64,000 nucleotides of DNA, taken from contig NZ_PHQQ01000026.1 in assembly GCF_002909235.1 (NCBI RefSeq), forward strand, positions 1 to 64,000, written 5' to 3'. The stretch's first letter is position 1. Every line of letters begins with the position of its first letter. Source of the DNA: Arenibacter catalasegens (GTDB lineage: Bacteria; Bacteroidota; Bacteroidia; Flavobacteriales; Flavobacteriaceae). A program made the position numbers and the translations under genes. Under the pieces are notes generated by a model. It saw nothing but the letters and a program-made list of their open reading frames with translations. It did not search any database and had not been told where the DNA came from. Below are positions 1 to 5,582 of this stretch, in pieces.

Positions 1-125
1 ATTGCTCGATCCTTCAAAGTGGCGCAAAACGAACCGAAATCCCTCAGGGAAGTGGCGCAGTTTGAACCGAAATCACTGGCGCAATGAAACCGAAACGCCT
101 GGCGCAATTTGGTCCGAAGTATCCA
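1..125. mobile_element. End of an IS21-like insertion element (tandem terminal repeats)
   Basis: Four imperfect direct repeats of the form TGGCGCAnnnnnaaCCGAAa start at 20, 53, 77 and 100, the last one ending in GGTCCGAAGTATCCA at 125. Multiple short repeats inside each end, and a terminus that reads TGGATA from the outside, are the pattern I know from IS21-family elements of Bacteroidota. The transposase and helper genes (istA/istB) would lie to the left, outside the window. The boundary at 125 is inferred from the TATCCA terminus and from the reading frame to the right, which is intact up to that point. Which end of the element this is, and whether a target duplication exists, cannot be seen here. 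Confidence 0.65.
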
Positions 126-204
126 AGCCGAACAAAAACACAAGAAATATTATACTTGTAGTTGAATTTAGTTTTTTAATTAAAACAGTTTTGCTTGTCA
201 TCAT
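126..204 (-). pseudogene. 5' remnant of an exported protein gene cut by the IS21-like element
   Basis: Reading leftwards from tandem ATG codons at 204/201, 26 codons remain before the element boundary. The peptide starts MMTSKTVLIKKLNSTTS and continues into a hydrophobic run (IIFLVFLFG), which looks like the beginning of a signal peptide. It sits about 28 bases downstream of a perfect Bacteroidota -7 element and an AraC-type operator that matches the one in front of the cyclase operon. After the boundary the frame runs through the repeat array without homologous content. The gene was therefore probably a regulated, exported protein whose remainder lies beyond the insertion. Product unknown. 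Confidence 0.5.
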
Positions 205-231
205 TTTATTTTTAATTGTTAAAGTGGAATA

Positions 232-290
232 CAAAGATATCCGGGCTTTTAGCACCTTTAAAGACAACTTTGTGTCAAAAACGGACGAGT
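232..290 (-). promoter_or_regulatory. Promoter with AraC-type direct-repeat operator (copy 1)
   Basis: On the minus strand the -7 element TATCTTTG (232-239) fits TAnnTTTG exactly. Nineteen bases upstream begins a pair of half-sites with a 21-base period: GTTGTCTTTA and CTCGTCCGTT. The upstream portion GTCCGTTTTTGACA is identical to copy 2 at 2409-2422, and the -7 element is at the same distance in both copies. Two helical turns between half-sites, placed where the -33 box would be, is what an AraC-family activator needs. It would drive the gene truncated by the IS element. The binding protein is not proven; the HMA-AraC regulator encoded at 657-1232 is the obvious candidate. Confidence 0.6.
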
Positions 291-394
291 AAAAAAATGA
301 ATTCTAAAAGTGTTAATTTCCCACAGTTATGTTTGATTGCCAGAAACCCAATTTGATATACCAAAGGATATCCATATCTATTTAGACAAAAAAA

Positions 395-414
395 GCCGTC
401 CACTAGTGAACGGC
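395..414 (-). terminator. Rho-independent terminator of the cyclase/AraC/Cys-rich operon
   Basis: GCCGTcCACTAGTGaACGGC forms a hairpin. Read on the minus strand it is followed by a run of T (plus-strand A run at 388-394). It lies 24 bases beyond the stop codon of the Cys-rich peptide gene and so closes the minus-strand operon. The plus-strand side also has a short T-rich tail, so it may work in both directions. Confidence 0.75.
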
Positions 415-438
415 CTTTAAAATTTAATCAAGAGTTGT

Positions 439-561
439 CTAAATGCAATTTGCAGATGTACATGTTGAACCGCAATTGCAATTAACACATTTACAATTTG
501 GATTCCCGCATTTTACATTGTCTGTTTTTTGAGAGCTATTGCTCACTATTGTTGATTTCAT
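439..561 (-). CDS. Cysteine-rich metallothionein-like peptide (40 aa)
   Basis: This short frame encodes 40 residues. The first 17 are Ser/Thr/Asn-rich without cysteine; the rest carries seven cysteines (C18, C23, C25, C28, C30, C34, C39) in the spacing Cx4CxCx2CxCx3Cx4C. It has CxC and CxxC pairs and no histidine or aromatic residues, the composition of a metal-thiolate peptide. There is no signal sequence, so it would act in the cytoplasm, possibly binding Cu(I), Zn or Cd. It is 95 bases downstream of the HMA-AraC regulator on the same strand and is followed by a terminator, so it is probably the last cistron of that operon. No family is recognised with certainty; a metallothionein role is inferred from composition and context. 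Confidence 0.7.
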   Translation of the reverse strand: MKSTIVSNSSQKTDNVKCGNPNCKCVNCNCGSTCTSANCI

Positions 562-656
562 AATTATGTTTTTTATTGTTTTTTAATGAAGTAAAAGTAG
601 CCTTTGCAAGGATGTATTTGTTATACTTCTTTGGGAATTGATTGTATAGTTTTGGG

Positions 657-1232
657 TTAAATCTTGTCAATAGGGAAACGGTGGGCAATACCCATTCCCT
701 TAAAAAAAGTGGGAGTTAAACCAGTAATATTTTTAAACTGTTTTGATAGATGGGCTGCTCCACAATAATTTAGTTCATAGGCAATTTGAGATAATGTCAT
801 TTGGTCATAGGTCAGCAACTCTTTCGCTTTTTCAATGCGCTGTTCAATAAAATAATTCTCAATTGTTCTTCCTTCAACCAATGAGAATAAACTACTCAAG
901 TATGTATACTCATGATGAACGTTCTCGGAGAGGTAAGTGGACAAATTTATTTTTATGGCTTTTTCATCCACTTCATTACGAGCCCTTTTAATTACGAGGT
1001 TTTTAATTTTCTCAATAAGCCGCCCGGTATTATTATCAATAATTTCGAAGCCTAGTGCTTTGAGTTCTTCATTCAGCTGCTCTTTTTCCTTTGTTGAAGG
1101 CGCTATCATTAACCTTATTTCCCCAATACTGACTTTTTGAAAAGGGATTATATTATTTTTTAAAATATTCTCGACAGCAAGTATACAGCGGTTGCAGACC
1201 ATATTTTTAATAAGTAGTGTGGCAGTAATCAT
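657..1232 (-). CDS. AraC-family regulator with N-terminal HMA-like metal-binding domain
   Basis: This 191-residue protein starts like a heavy-metal-associated domain (beta strand, then MVCNRC with C13 and C16 as the CxxC metal site, then a helix and the GFEII strand near residue 62). A linker leads to an AraC-type double helix-turn-helix at roughly 95-180 (LSQIAYELNYCGAAHLSKQFKNITG is split here as LSQIAYELNY and AHLSKQFKNI). The architecture implies a regulator that senses a soft metal ion through the CxxC. It is third in a minus-strand operon after the cyclase-YHS protein and the DUF6010-like protein (9-base gap) and precedes the Cys-rich peptide. A paralogue without the CxxC lies at 31749-32312. 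Metal identity is unknown. Confidence 0.8.
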   Translation of the reverse strand: MITATLLIKNMVCNRCILAVENILKNNIIPFQKVSIGEIRLMIAPSTKEKEQLNEELKALGFEIIDNNTGRLIEKIKNLVIKRARNEVDEKAIKINLSTYLSENVHHEYTYLSSLFSLVEGRTIENYFIEQRIEKAKELLTYDQMTLSQIAYELNYCGAAHLSKQFKNITGLTPTFFKGMGIAHRFPIDKI

Positions 1233-1241
1233 AATACCTAT

Positions 1242-1643
1242 TTATTGGTTAAATCTTTTTATTGTAAACTGGTTGTTGAAGGCTAAAATATAAGCACTAA
1301 CAGTAAAATCAAGTGATGAGCAAAACATATCATAGTTTGGAGGAATCAATCCTGGGTCTGAAAAAAGATTATAGGCAACATCCCAACATCCATGTAGAAA
1401 ATAACCCATAGCAAGTATATGAACACCCTTTTTAATGCCATAATAGGCCAAAAACAGGAACAAAACTGCTTGGAAGGCATTTACCACCAAAGCCTGTATA
1501 TCTGTCCAGACAAAACCTACATAGAGAAATCCAATTCCGGATAGGATAAGCCCATAGACTATTTTTTTGTCCAAATGCTTTACTATGCTAAACAGTAAAA
1601 TAATGAGGAGTCCAGAGGAAATTCCAATAGTGATTGGTATCAT
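1242..1643 (-). CDS. DUF6010-like integral membrane protein
   Basis: The 133-residue protein has about four hydrophobic segments (near 5-20, 30-50, 55-75 and 80-95). The motif GYFLHGCWDVAYN and the preceding LAYYGIKKG resemble the DUF6010 family of small membrane proteins, whose function is not known to me. The ATG at 1643 is 22 bases after the stop of the cyclase gene, and its stop is 9 bases before the HMA-AraC start, so it is embedded in the same transcript. A conserved His-x-x-x-Asp in the HGCWD segment could bind a metal, but that is speculation. Confidence 0.65.
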   Translation of the reverse strand: MIPITIGISSGLLIILLFSIVKHLDKKIVYGLILSGIGFLYVGFVWTDIQALVVNAFQAVLFLFLAYYGIKKGVHILAMGYFLHGCWDVAYNLFSDPGLIPPNYDMFCSSLDFTVSAYILAFNNQFTIKRFNQ

Positions 1644-1665
1644 AGTGTTTGTTTTTTAAATAGAT

Positions 1666-2349
1666 TTAATTAAGAATTAGCTGATTTTCAGATTGATCTA
1701 GCATTTCTGTATAATGAACACTATTGTGGTTCTTATTATATTCTTCGAGACATTGTGTAGAACAAAAATAGAGTTCGTTTTCATTTGGATGATGGATTGC
1801 ATATTGAGGGTTGACGATCAACATACGGCAAATGGGGTCGACAAGAGTGGTCGTTGTTTTTTCGATACTTACTTCATATATTTCTTTTTGGCCATTAATA
1901 TTTTTAAATAGATGACTGCCTTTCGATTTAAATGCACAAATAGATTTATTCGTTAATGATTTTACAAAGTCATCAGAACACCAAAAGGTACCTGCCAGGG
2001 CTTTAGCGGCAATTCTGGACGCCAGATTAACAGTTGATCCAAAATAACTATCCGTCCGGTTCAAAACTTTACCAAAATGTAAGCCCCCATGTATCTGAAG
2101 AAAATTTTCTTCATTTGTTGTGTTGGCCTCTAAATTAAGAGCAGTGGCAAGTAAAAAGTCAGGATAGTCGGAGACGAACATTATTTCATCCCCTGTGCGT
2201 TGGTGCATTTTGCTATCGCCAACTAGGCAATTTTCTGCGATACGTATATATTTGTCAATTAAATCAGCAGCAGAGGTGGCACCATGGGTTTCCGTAAGTG
2301 CGGAATATCCCGATAAATCTGCCATTAGAATAGCTATGTTTTTTTCCAT
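1666..2349 (-). CDS. Class III nucleotide cyclase fused to a YHS metal-binding domain
   Basis: I choose the ATG at 2349 (227 aa), because it is preceded by a perfect -7 element and begins the catalytic fold directly; the frame could be extended upstream to 2424. Residues 1-165 are a class III adenylate/guanylate cyclase domain: metal-binding D11 (MADLSGYS) and D54 (RTGDEIMF), and the transition-state pair N108 and R112 (GSTVNLASRI). The usual substrate-specifying Lys and Asp positions look altered (Gln and Ser), so the product (cAMP or cGMP) is uncertain. Residues 170-205 form a YHS-type domain (DPICRM, then YFCSTQC with C174, C196, C200), which binds soft metals in copper/heavy-metal proteins. 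It is the first gene of the operon ending with the Cys-rich peptide, suggesting metal-modulated signalling. No signal peptide or membrane anchor is visible. Confidence 0.75.
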   Translation of the reverse strand: MEKNIAILMADLSGYSALTETHGATSAADLIDKYIRIAENCLVGDSKMHQRTGDEIMFVSDYPDFLLATALNLEANTTNEENFLQIHGGLHFGKVLNRTDSYFGSTVNLASRIAAKALAGTFWCSDDFVKSLTNKSICAFKSKGSHLFKNINGQKEIYEVSIEKTTTTLVDPICRMLIVNPQYAIHHPNENELYFCSTQCLEEYNKNHNSVHYTEMLDQSENQLILN

Positions 2350-2367
2350 TGTTAATGTTTTATAATA

Positions 2368-2425
2368 CAAATGTATCCTAGAATTTAGGCTGGCAACGGA
2401 CAACAAGATGTCAAAAACGGACAAC
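2368..2425 (-). promoter_or_regulatory. Promoter of the cyclase/HMA-AraC operon with AraC-type operator (copy 2)
   Basis: On the minus strand TACATTTG (2368-2375) matches TAnnTTTG and lies about 19 bases before the ATG at 2349. Nineteen bases upstream of it sit two perfect 10-base direct repeats, GTTGTCCGTT, at 2395-2404 and 2416-2425, i.e. with a 21-base period on one face of the helix. They replace the -33 TTTG box, as expected for an activator-dependent promoter. Copy 1 at 232-290 has the same arrangement. The rest of the gap up to 2679 (about 250 bases) contains no convincing gene; it includes the region before the DMT permease. Confidence 0.65.
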
Positions 2426-2679
2426 CCATTTGTTAATTTAACAGAAGCAAATTTGAAATTGAAATCATCTGGTCAAAGGAAAATAAAAAACCAGCAGCTC
2501 TCGACGCTGTGAAGTAATTTCGCTGCCCTGTCAGGTTTACAGACTTCAGGCAATACGGAATTCTAAAATCATTGAATCTTAGAATTAATACGGCTATTGT
2601 CTTAAGTAAAGGGGAGGTATTCATACCTTTGTGCTTTTAATCCAATGCACTTAGATATTGGTCAAACAATAGCACTATT

Positions 2680-3549
2680 TTGTTGAATATTAAATGGAGT
2701 AAACCATCCGGATTAGATTTTAAAAAAGCAGTGCTTTTTATGGTCATCAGCACCTTTTCATTTGCCTTGATGAATGTTTCCGTAAAATATTTGGCCCGTA
2801 TCCCGACATTTCAGATTGTATTTTTCAGGTGTTTTGGCTCCTTTGTATTGGCAACAACCTTTATTTTGGTCAAAGGGATTCCGATATTGGGTAACAAACG
2901 GAGATTAATGTTGTTAAGAGCTATTCTAGGTTTAACGGCTATGAGTTTGTTTTTTCTTTCCTTAAAACACCTACACGTGGGTACAGCTGTTTCCTTACGT
3001 TATGTGGCCCCTATTTTTGCAGCTATTTTTGCCGTTTTCGTGTTAAAGGAAAAATTAAAAAAAATTCAATGGCTTTTTTTTCTAACTGCTTTTGCAGGGG
3101 TACTGGTTTTAAAAGGATTTGATGGCAATATCAATTCTACAGGACTAACTTTAATCTTAACTGCCTCCGTTTTTAGTGGAATGGTATATGTAGTTATTAG
3201 AAAAATAGGAGTGGCAGACCACCCTGCGGTCGTTGTAAATTATTTTATGTTCGTAGGTACTGTTATTGGGGGACTTTTGGCGATAACCGTATGGGTACAG
3301 CCCACAGGATATGAATGGGCATTTTTACTTATTCTAGGTGTTTTTGGTTTTATGGGGCAATTATATATGACCAAGGCATTTCAAATAGCAAAAACAAATC
3401 TTGTAGCTCCTTTAAAGTACATTGAGGTGATTTTCACTATTTTAATCGGTGTTTTATGGTTCAATGAAGCCTACTCTATTTATAGCTTTATTGGATTATT
3501 TATGATTATCTCAGCCTTGGTATTAAATACCTTGGTGAAAAAGGATTAA
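2680..3549 (+). CDS. EamA/DMT-family permease
   Basis: A 289-residue protein with ten hydrophobic segments in two EamA repeats (about 15-140 and 155-285), the layout of the drug/metabolite transporter superfamily. The first segment contains the typical STFSFALMNVSVKYL signature and the first repeat ends with FAVFVLKEKL, the second with GVLWFNEAY. The frame opens with TTG at 2680 or 2683; no in-frame ATG precedes the first membrane helix, and the next ATG (2740) would cut into it, so a TTG start is favoured but not certain. Substrate unknown. It is followed, on the same strand, by the TPP riboswitch unit 140 bases later, with no sign of co-transcription. Confidence 0.8.
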   Translation: MLNIKWSKPSGLDFKKAVLFMVISTFSFALMNVSVKYLARIPTFQIVFFRCFGSFVLATTFILVKGIPILGNKRRLMLLRAILGLTAMSLFFLSLKHLHVGTAVSLRYVAPIFAAIFAVFVLKEKLKKIQWLFFLTAFAGVLVLKGFDGNINSTGLTLILTASVFSGMVYVVIRKIGVADHPAVVVNYFMFVGTVIGGLLAITVWVQPTGYEWAFLLILGVFGFMGQLYMTKAFQIAKTNLVAPLKYIEVIFTILIGVLWFNEAYSIYSFIGLFMIISALVLNTLVKKD

Positions 3550-3691
3550 GACCTAAGTAACCTTAATTTACTGGCCTTGGCATATCAACTTCTACAGCTG
3601 TTTTTATAGTTGGATTTTCTTCTACAGCGGTTTTTTAAAATTAATTGCTCTAATATGAATATCAAATCACAAATTAGGTTTAGTTTTGTTA

Positions 3692-3787
3692 TTGAAATGG
3701 GGTGCTTGCAATATGGGCGGGCTGAGATGATACCCAGGGGTTTTAACTCTGAACCTGATCCGGATAATGCCGGCGTAGGGATTTTAA
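3692..3787 (+). promoter_or_regulatory. TPP (THI-box) riboswitch
   Basis: The conserved TPP aptamer blocks are all present in order: GGGGTGC at 3699, GGCTGAGATGATACCC at about 3719-3734, ACCTGATCCGGATAATGCC at about 3753-3771, and GGCGTAGGGA ending at 3781. The closing P1 helix is formed by TTGAAAT (3692-3698) and ATTTTAA (3781-3787), with one G-U pair. The element lies 70 bases before a PnuC-family transporter gene, so it should lower expression of that gene and the one after it when thiamine pyrophosphate is plentiful. No long terminator stem is evident between the aptamer and the start, so control may be at translation initiation. Confidence 0.96.
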
Positions 3788-3858
3788 TTCGAGGAAGCAA
3801 TCTAGCTAATCGATACTATCTTCATCTTTCCATTTCATTAACTTAAGTATGGGAATCG

Positions 3859-4461
3859 ATGGAGAATTTTTTTACGCATCTTACCTTGTTGCAAACCTTG
3901 GGAACTGTTTTAGGCGTAACACAGGTTCTGTTGGCACGGAATAACAATATCCATAATTATTTATTTGGGATTGCTTCAATTCTAATCGGTATCTGGGTAC
4001 TTTATCAGTCAAAACTGTATGGAGATATTATACTCCACCTTTATTATCTGGTTATGAGTGTCTATGGTTGGTTTTATTGGAAATTCGGTATACAAAAAGA
4101 AGAAACACCAATTTCTTATGCCAACACCTCGGAACGAATTACGGCAATTGGAATTGTAGTGCTTTGTTTCGCACTTATGTGCTACTGGCTGGTATTTTAC
4201 ACTAATACAGATGTTCCCGTCTGGGATGCAGCCGTAAGCGCCTTTGCATGGGCCGGGATGTGGCTCATGGCCAAAAGAAAGATGGAAAATTGGATCTACC
4301 TAAATATTAGCAATGTCATTGCCATTCCACTTCTCTTCTACAAAGAGCTTTATATATATGGCGGACTTACCATTTTCTTGTTTATAGTGGGGACCTCAGG
4401 ATATTTTAAATGGAGAAAAATAATTATGCATGATACAAATAGACAAACAGCAAGAGCTTAG
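3859..4461 (+). CDS. pnuT: PnuT-like thiamine transporter (PnuC family)
   Basis: The 200-residue membrane protein has about seven hydrophobic segments and the PnuC-family motif YGWFYWKFG near residue 70. PnuC proteins move nicotinamide riboside, riboflavin or thiamine by facilitated diffusion, trapping depends on phosphorylation in the cell. Assignment to thiamine rests on the TPP riboswitch directly upstream, which is the hallmark of the PnuT subgroup. The ATG at 3859 gives a family-typical length. The 3' end overlaps the next gene by 32 bases in another frame, so the two are translated from one message. No thiamine pyrophosphokinase or TonB receptor gene is next to it in this window. Confidence 0.9.
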   Translation: MENFFTHLTLLQTLGTVLGVTQVLLARNNNIHNYLFGIASILIGIWVLYQSKLYGDIILHLYYLVMSVYGWFYWKFGIQKEETPISYANTSERITAIGIVVLCFALMCYWLVFYTNTDVPVWDAAVSAFAWAGMWLMAKRKMENWIYLNISNVIAIPLLFYKELYIYGGLTIFLFIVGTSGYFKWRKIIMHDTNRQTARA

Positions 4462-5449
4462 GAGACTTTGTTCAGGAGTAGAAATATTTTCTAAGGAAGT
4501 TTTGGATTGGATAGGCAAAGAAAACTTATGGAGTATATGGGTCCCTAAAACTTATGGGGGATTGGAGCTGTCCCTTGCCTACGGACTTCATAAGCTGAAG
4601 GAATTGGCTAGGATCGATGCCAGCCTTGGCTGGACGGTTACACTGTGCAGTGGTGCCAACTATTTTATTGGAAACTTTGAGGAGAGTAAAGCCCGTGAGA
4701 TTTTTATAAATTCCAAAGTTCCTGTTTGTTTGGGAGGAAGTGGAGGTGTTTCTGGAACTGCTGTAATATGTGATGATTATTATAGCATATCCGGTAAATG
4801 GGGCTATGCTACCGGAGCTCCTTATCTTACACATTTTACTCTAAATGCCGAAATTATAGAAAACGGAATTAAATTGATAAATGATGATGGTTCACCAAAA
4901 GTGAGGTCATTTGTTATTCCGAAAGATGAGGTCCAGATTATTAAGGATTGGAATACAATGGGACTTAAAGCGTCAGCTACCCATTCTTTTGAAGTGAAGG
5001 ATCGATTGGTTCATAAATCTTGTAGCTTTCTGTATAGCGAGAATTATTTACCTCATTCTATTTTTAAGATTCCATTTGGTCTATTTGCCGATGTAACACT
5101 ATGGATAAACTATATTGGAATGGCCGAACATTTTTTGGAAGAAGCTGTCCTAAGTGTGTCAGATGTGAAAACGATTGAGTTGAAGGGTGTTATTGAGACT
5201 GCCAATCACAATATTTTTACTTACGCTGCGGAGATTGAGAAATCTATTGATGACGGAATGGTTTTTAAAACGGAGTACATTGAACTGATACACAATGAAG
5301 CCGCAAATTCCGTGAAAAGTATTTCCAGGAGTATCATAGAAATTTTTCCTCATTTAGGAGTAATAGCAAGTAGGAATAACCATCAGTTGAACCAAATTTT
5401 TCGTGATTATTTTACAGCGACGCAACATCACATTTTTACAAAAAAATAA
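4430..5449 (+). CDS. Acyl-CoA-dehydrogenase-fold flavoprotein (monooxygenase-like) in the TPP-riboswitch unit
   Basis: A 339-residue protein with an acyl-CoA-dehydrogenase N-terminal domain (LWSIWVPKTYGGLELS near residue 32; IDASLGWTVTLCSGAN near 65) and a middle beta domain (DYYSISGKWGYATGA near 125; WNTMGLKASATHSFEV near 182). These features resemble the DszC/HpaA-type flavin-dependent hydroxylases rather than beta-oxidation dehydrogenases. The C-terminal helical domain is short compared with the usual 380-400 residues. The start lies inside pnuT (32-base overlap), so it is translationally coupled and controlled by the same riboswitch. A role in oxidising thiamine or a thiamine breakdown product is suggested by context only. 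Confidence 0.75.
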   Translation: MIQIDKQQELRRLCSGVEIFSKEVLDWIGKENLWSIWVPKTYGGLELSLAYGLHKLKELARIDASLGWTVTLCSGANYFIGNFEESKAREIFINSKVPVCLGGSGGVSGTAVICDDYYSISGKWGYATGAPYLTHFTLNAEIIENGIKLINDDGSPKVRSFVIPKDEVQIIKDWNTMGLKASATHSFEVKDRLVHKSCSFLYSENYLPHSIFKIPFGLFADVTLWINYIGMAEHFLEEAVLSVSDVKTIELKGVIETANHNIFTYAAEIEKSIDDGMVFKTEYIELIHNEAANSVKSISRSIIEIFPHLGVIASRNNHQLNQIFRDYFTATQHHIFTKK

Positions 5450-5582
5450 GTAAAATTGAACTGGGAGCAACTTATGAAGCCCATCTTAGCTGTGAATTGA
5501 TAAACTGCATTACACCTAGGCAATTCCTTTTCGTAATGGGTAAGATTATTTTTTCGCCCTTTTGCAGGGCATTTGGGATTGG

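Noticed and set aside
2-292. Plus-strand 96-codon frame over the repeat array
   Set aside because: It translates the IS terminal repeats and the truncated gene region antisense; Lys/Asn/Trp-rich periodic sequence reflects the DNA repeats, not a protein.
2433-2624. 63-codon minus-strand frame upstream of the cyclase operon
   Set aside because: No recognisable sequence, no promoter or operon context, and it lies in the divergent regulatory region.
3610-3846. 78-codon frame over the riboswitch
   Set aside because: It is the TPP aptamer read as protein.
5556-5570. GCCC/GGGC hairpin between the converging flavoprotein and DUF5916 genes
   Set aside because: Only a four-base stem and no T tract in the right direction.
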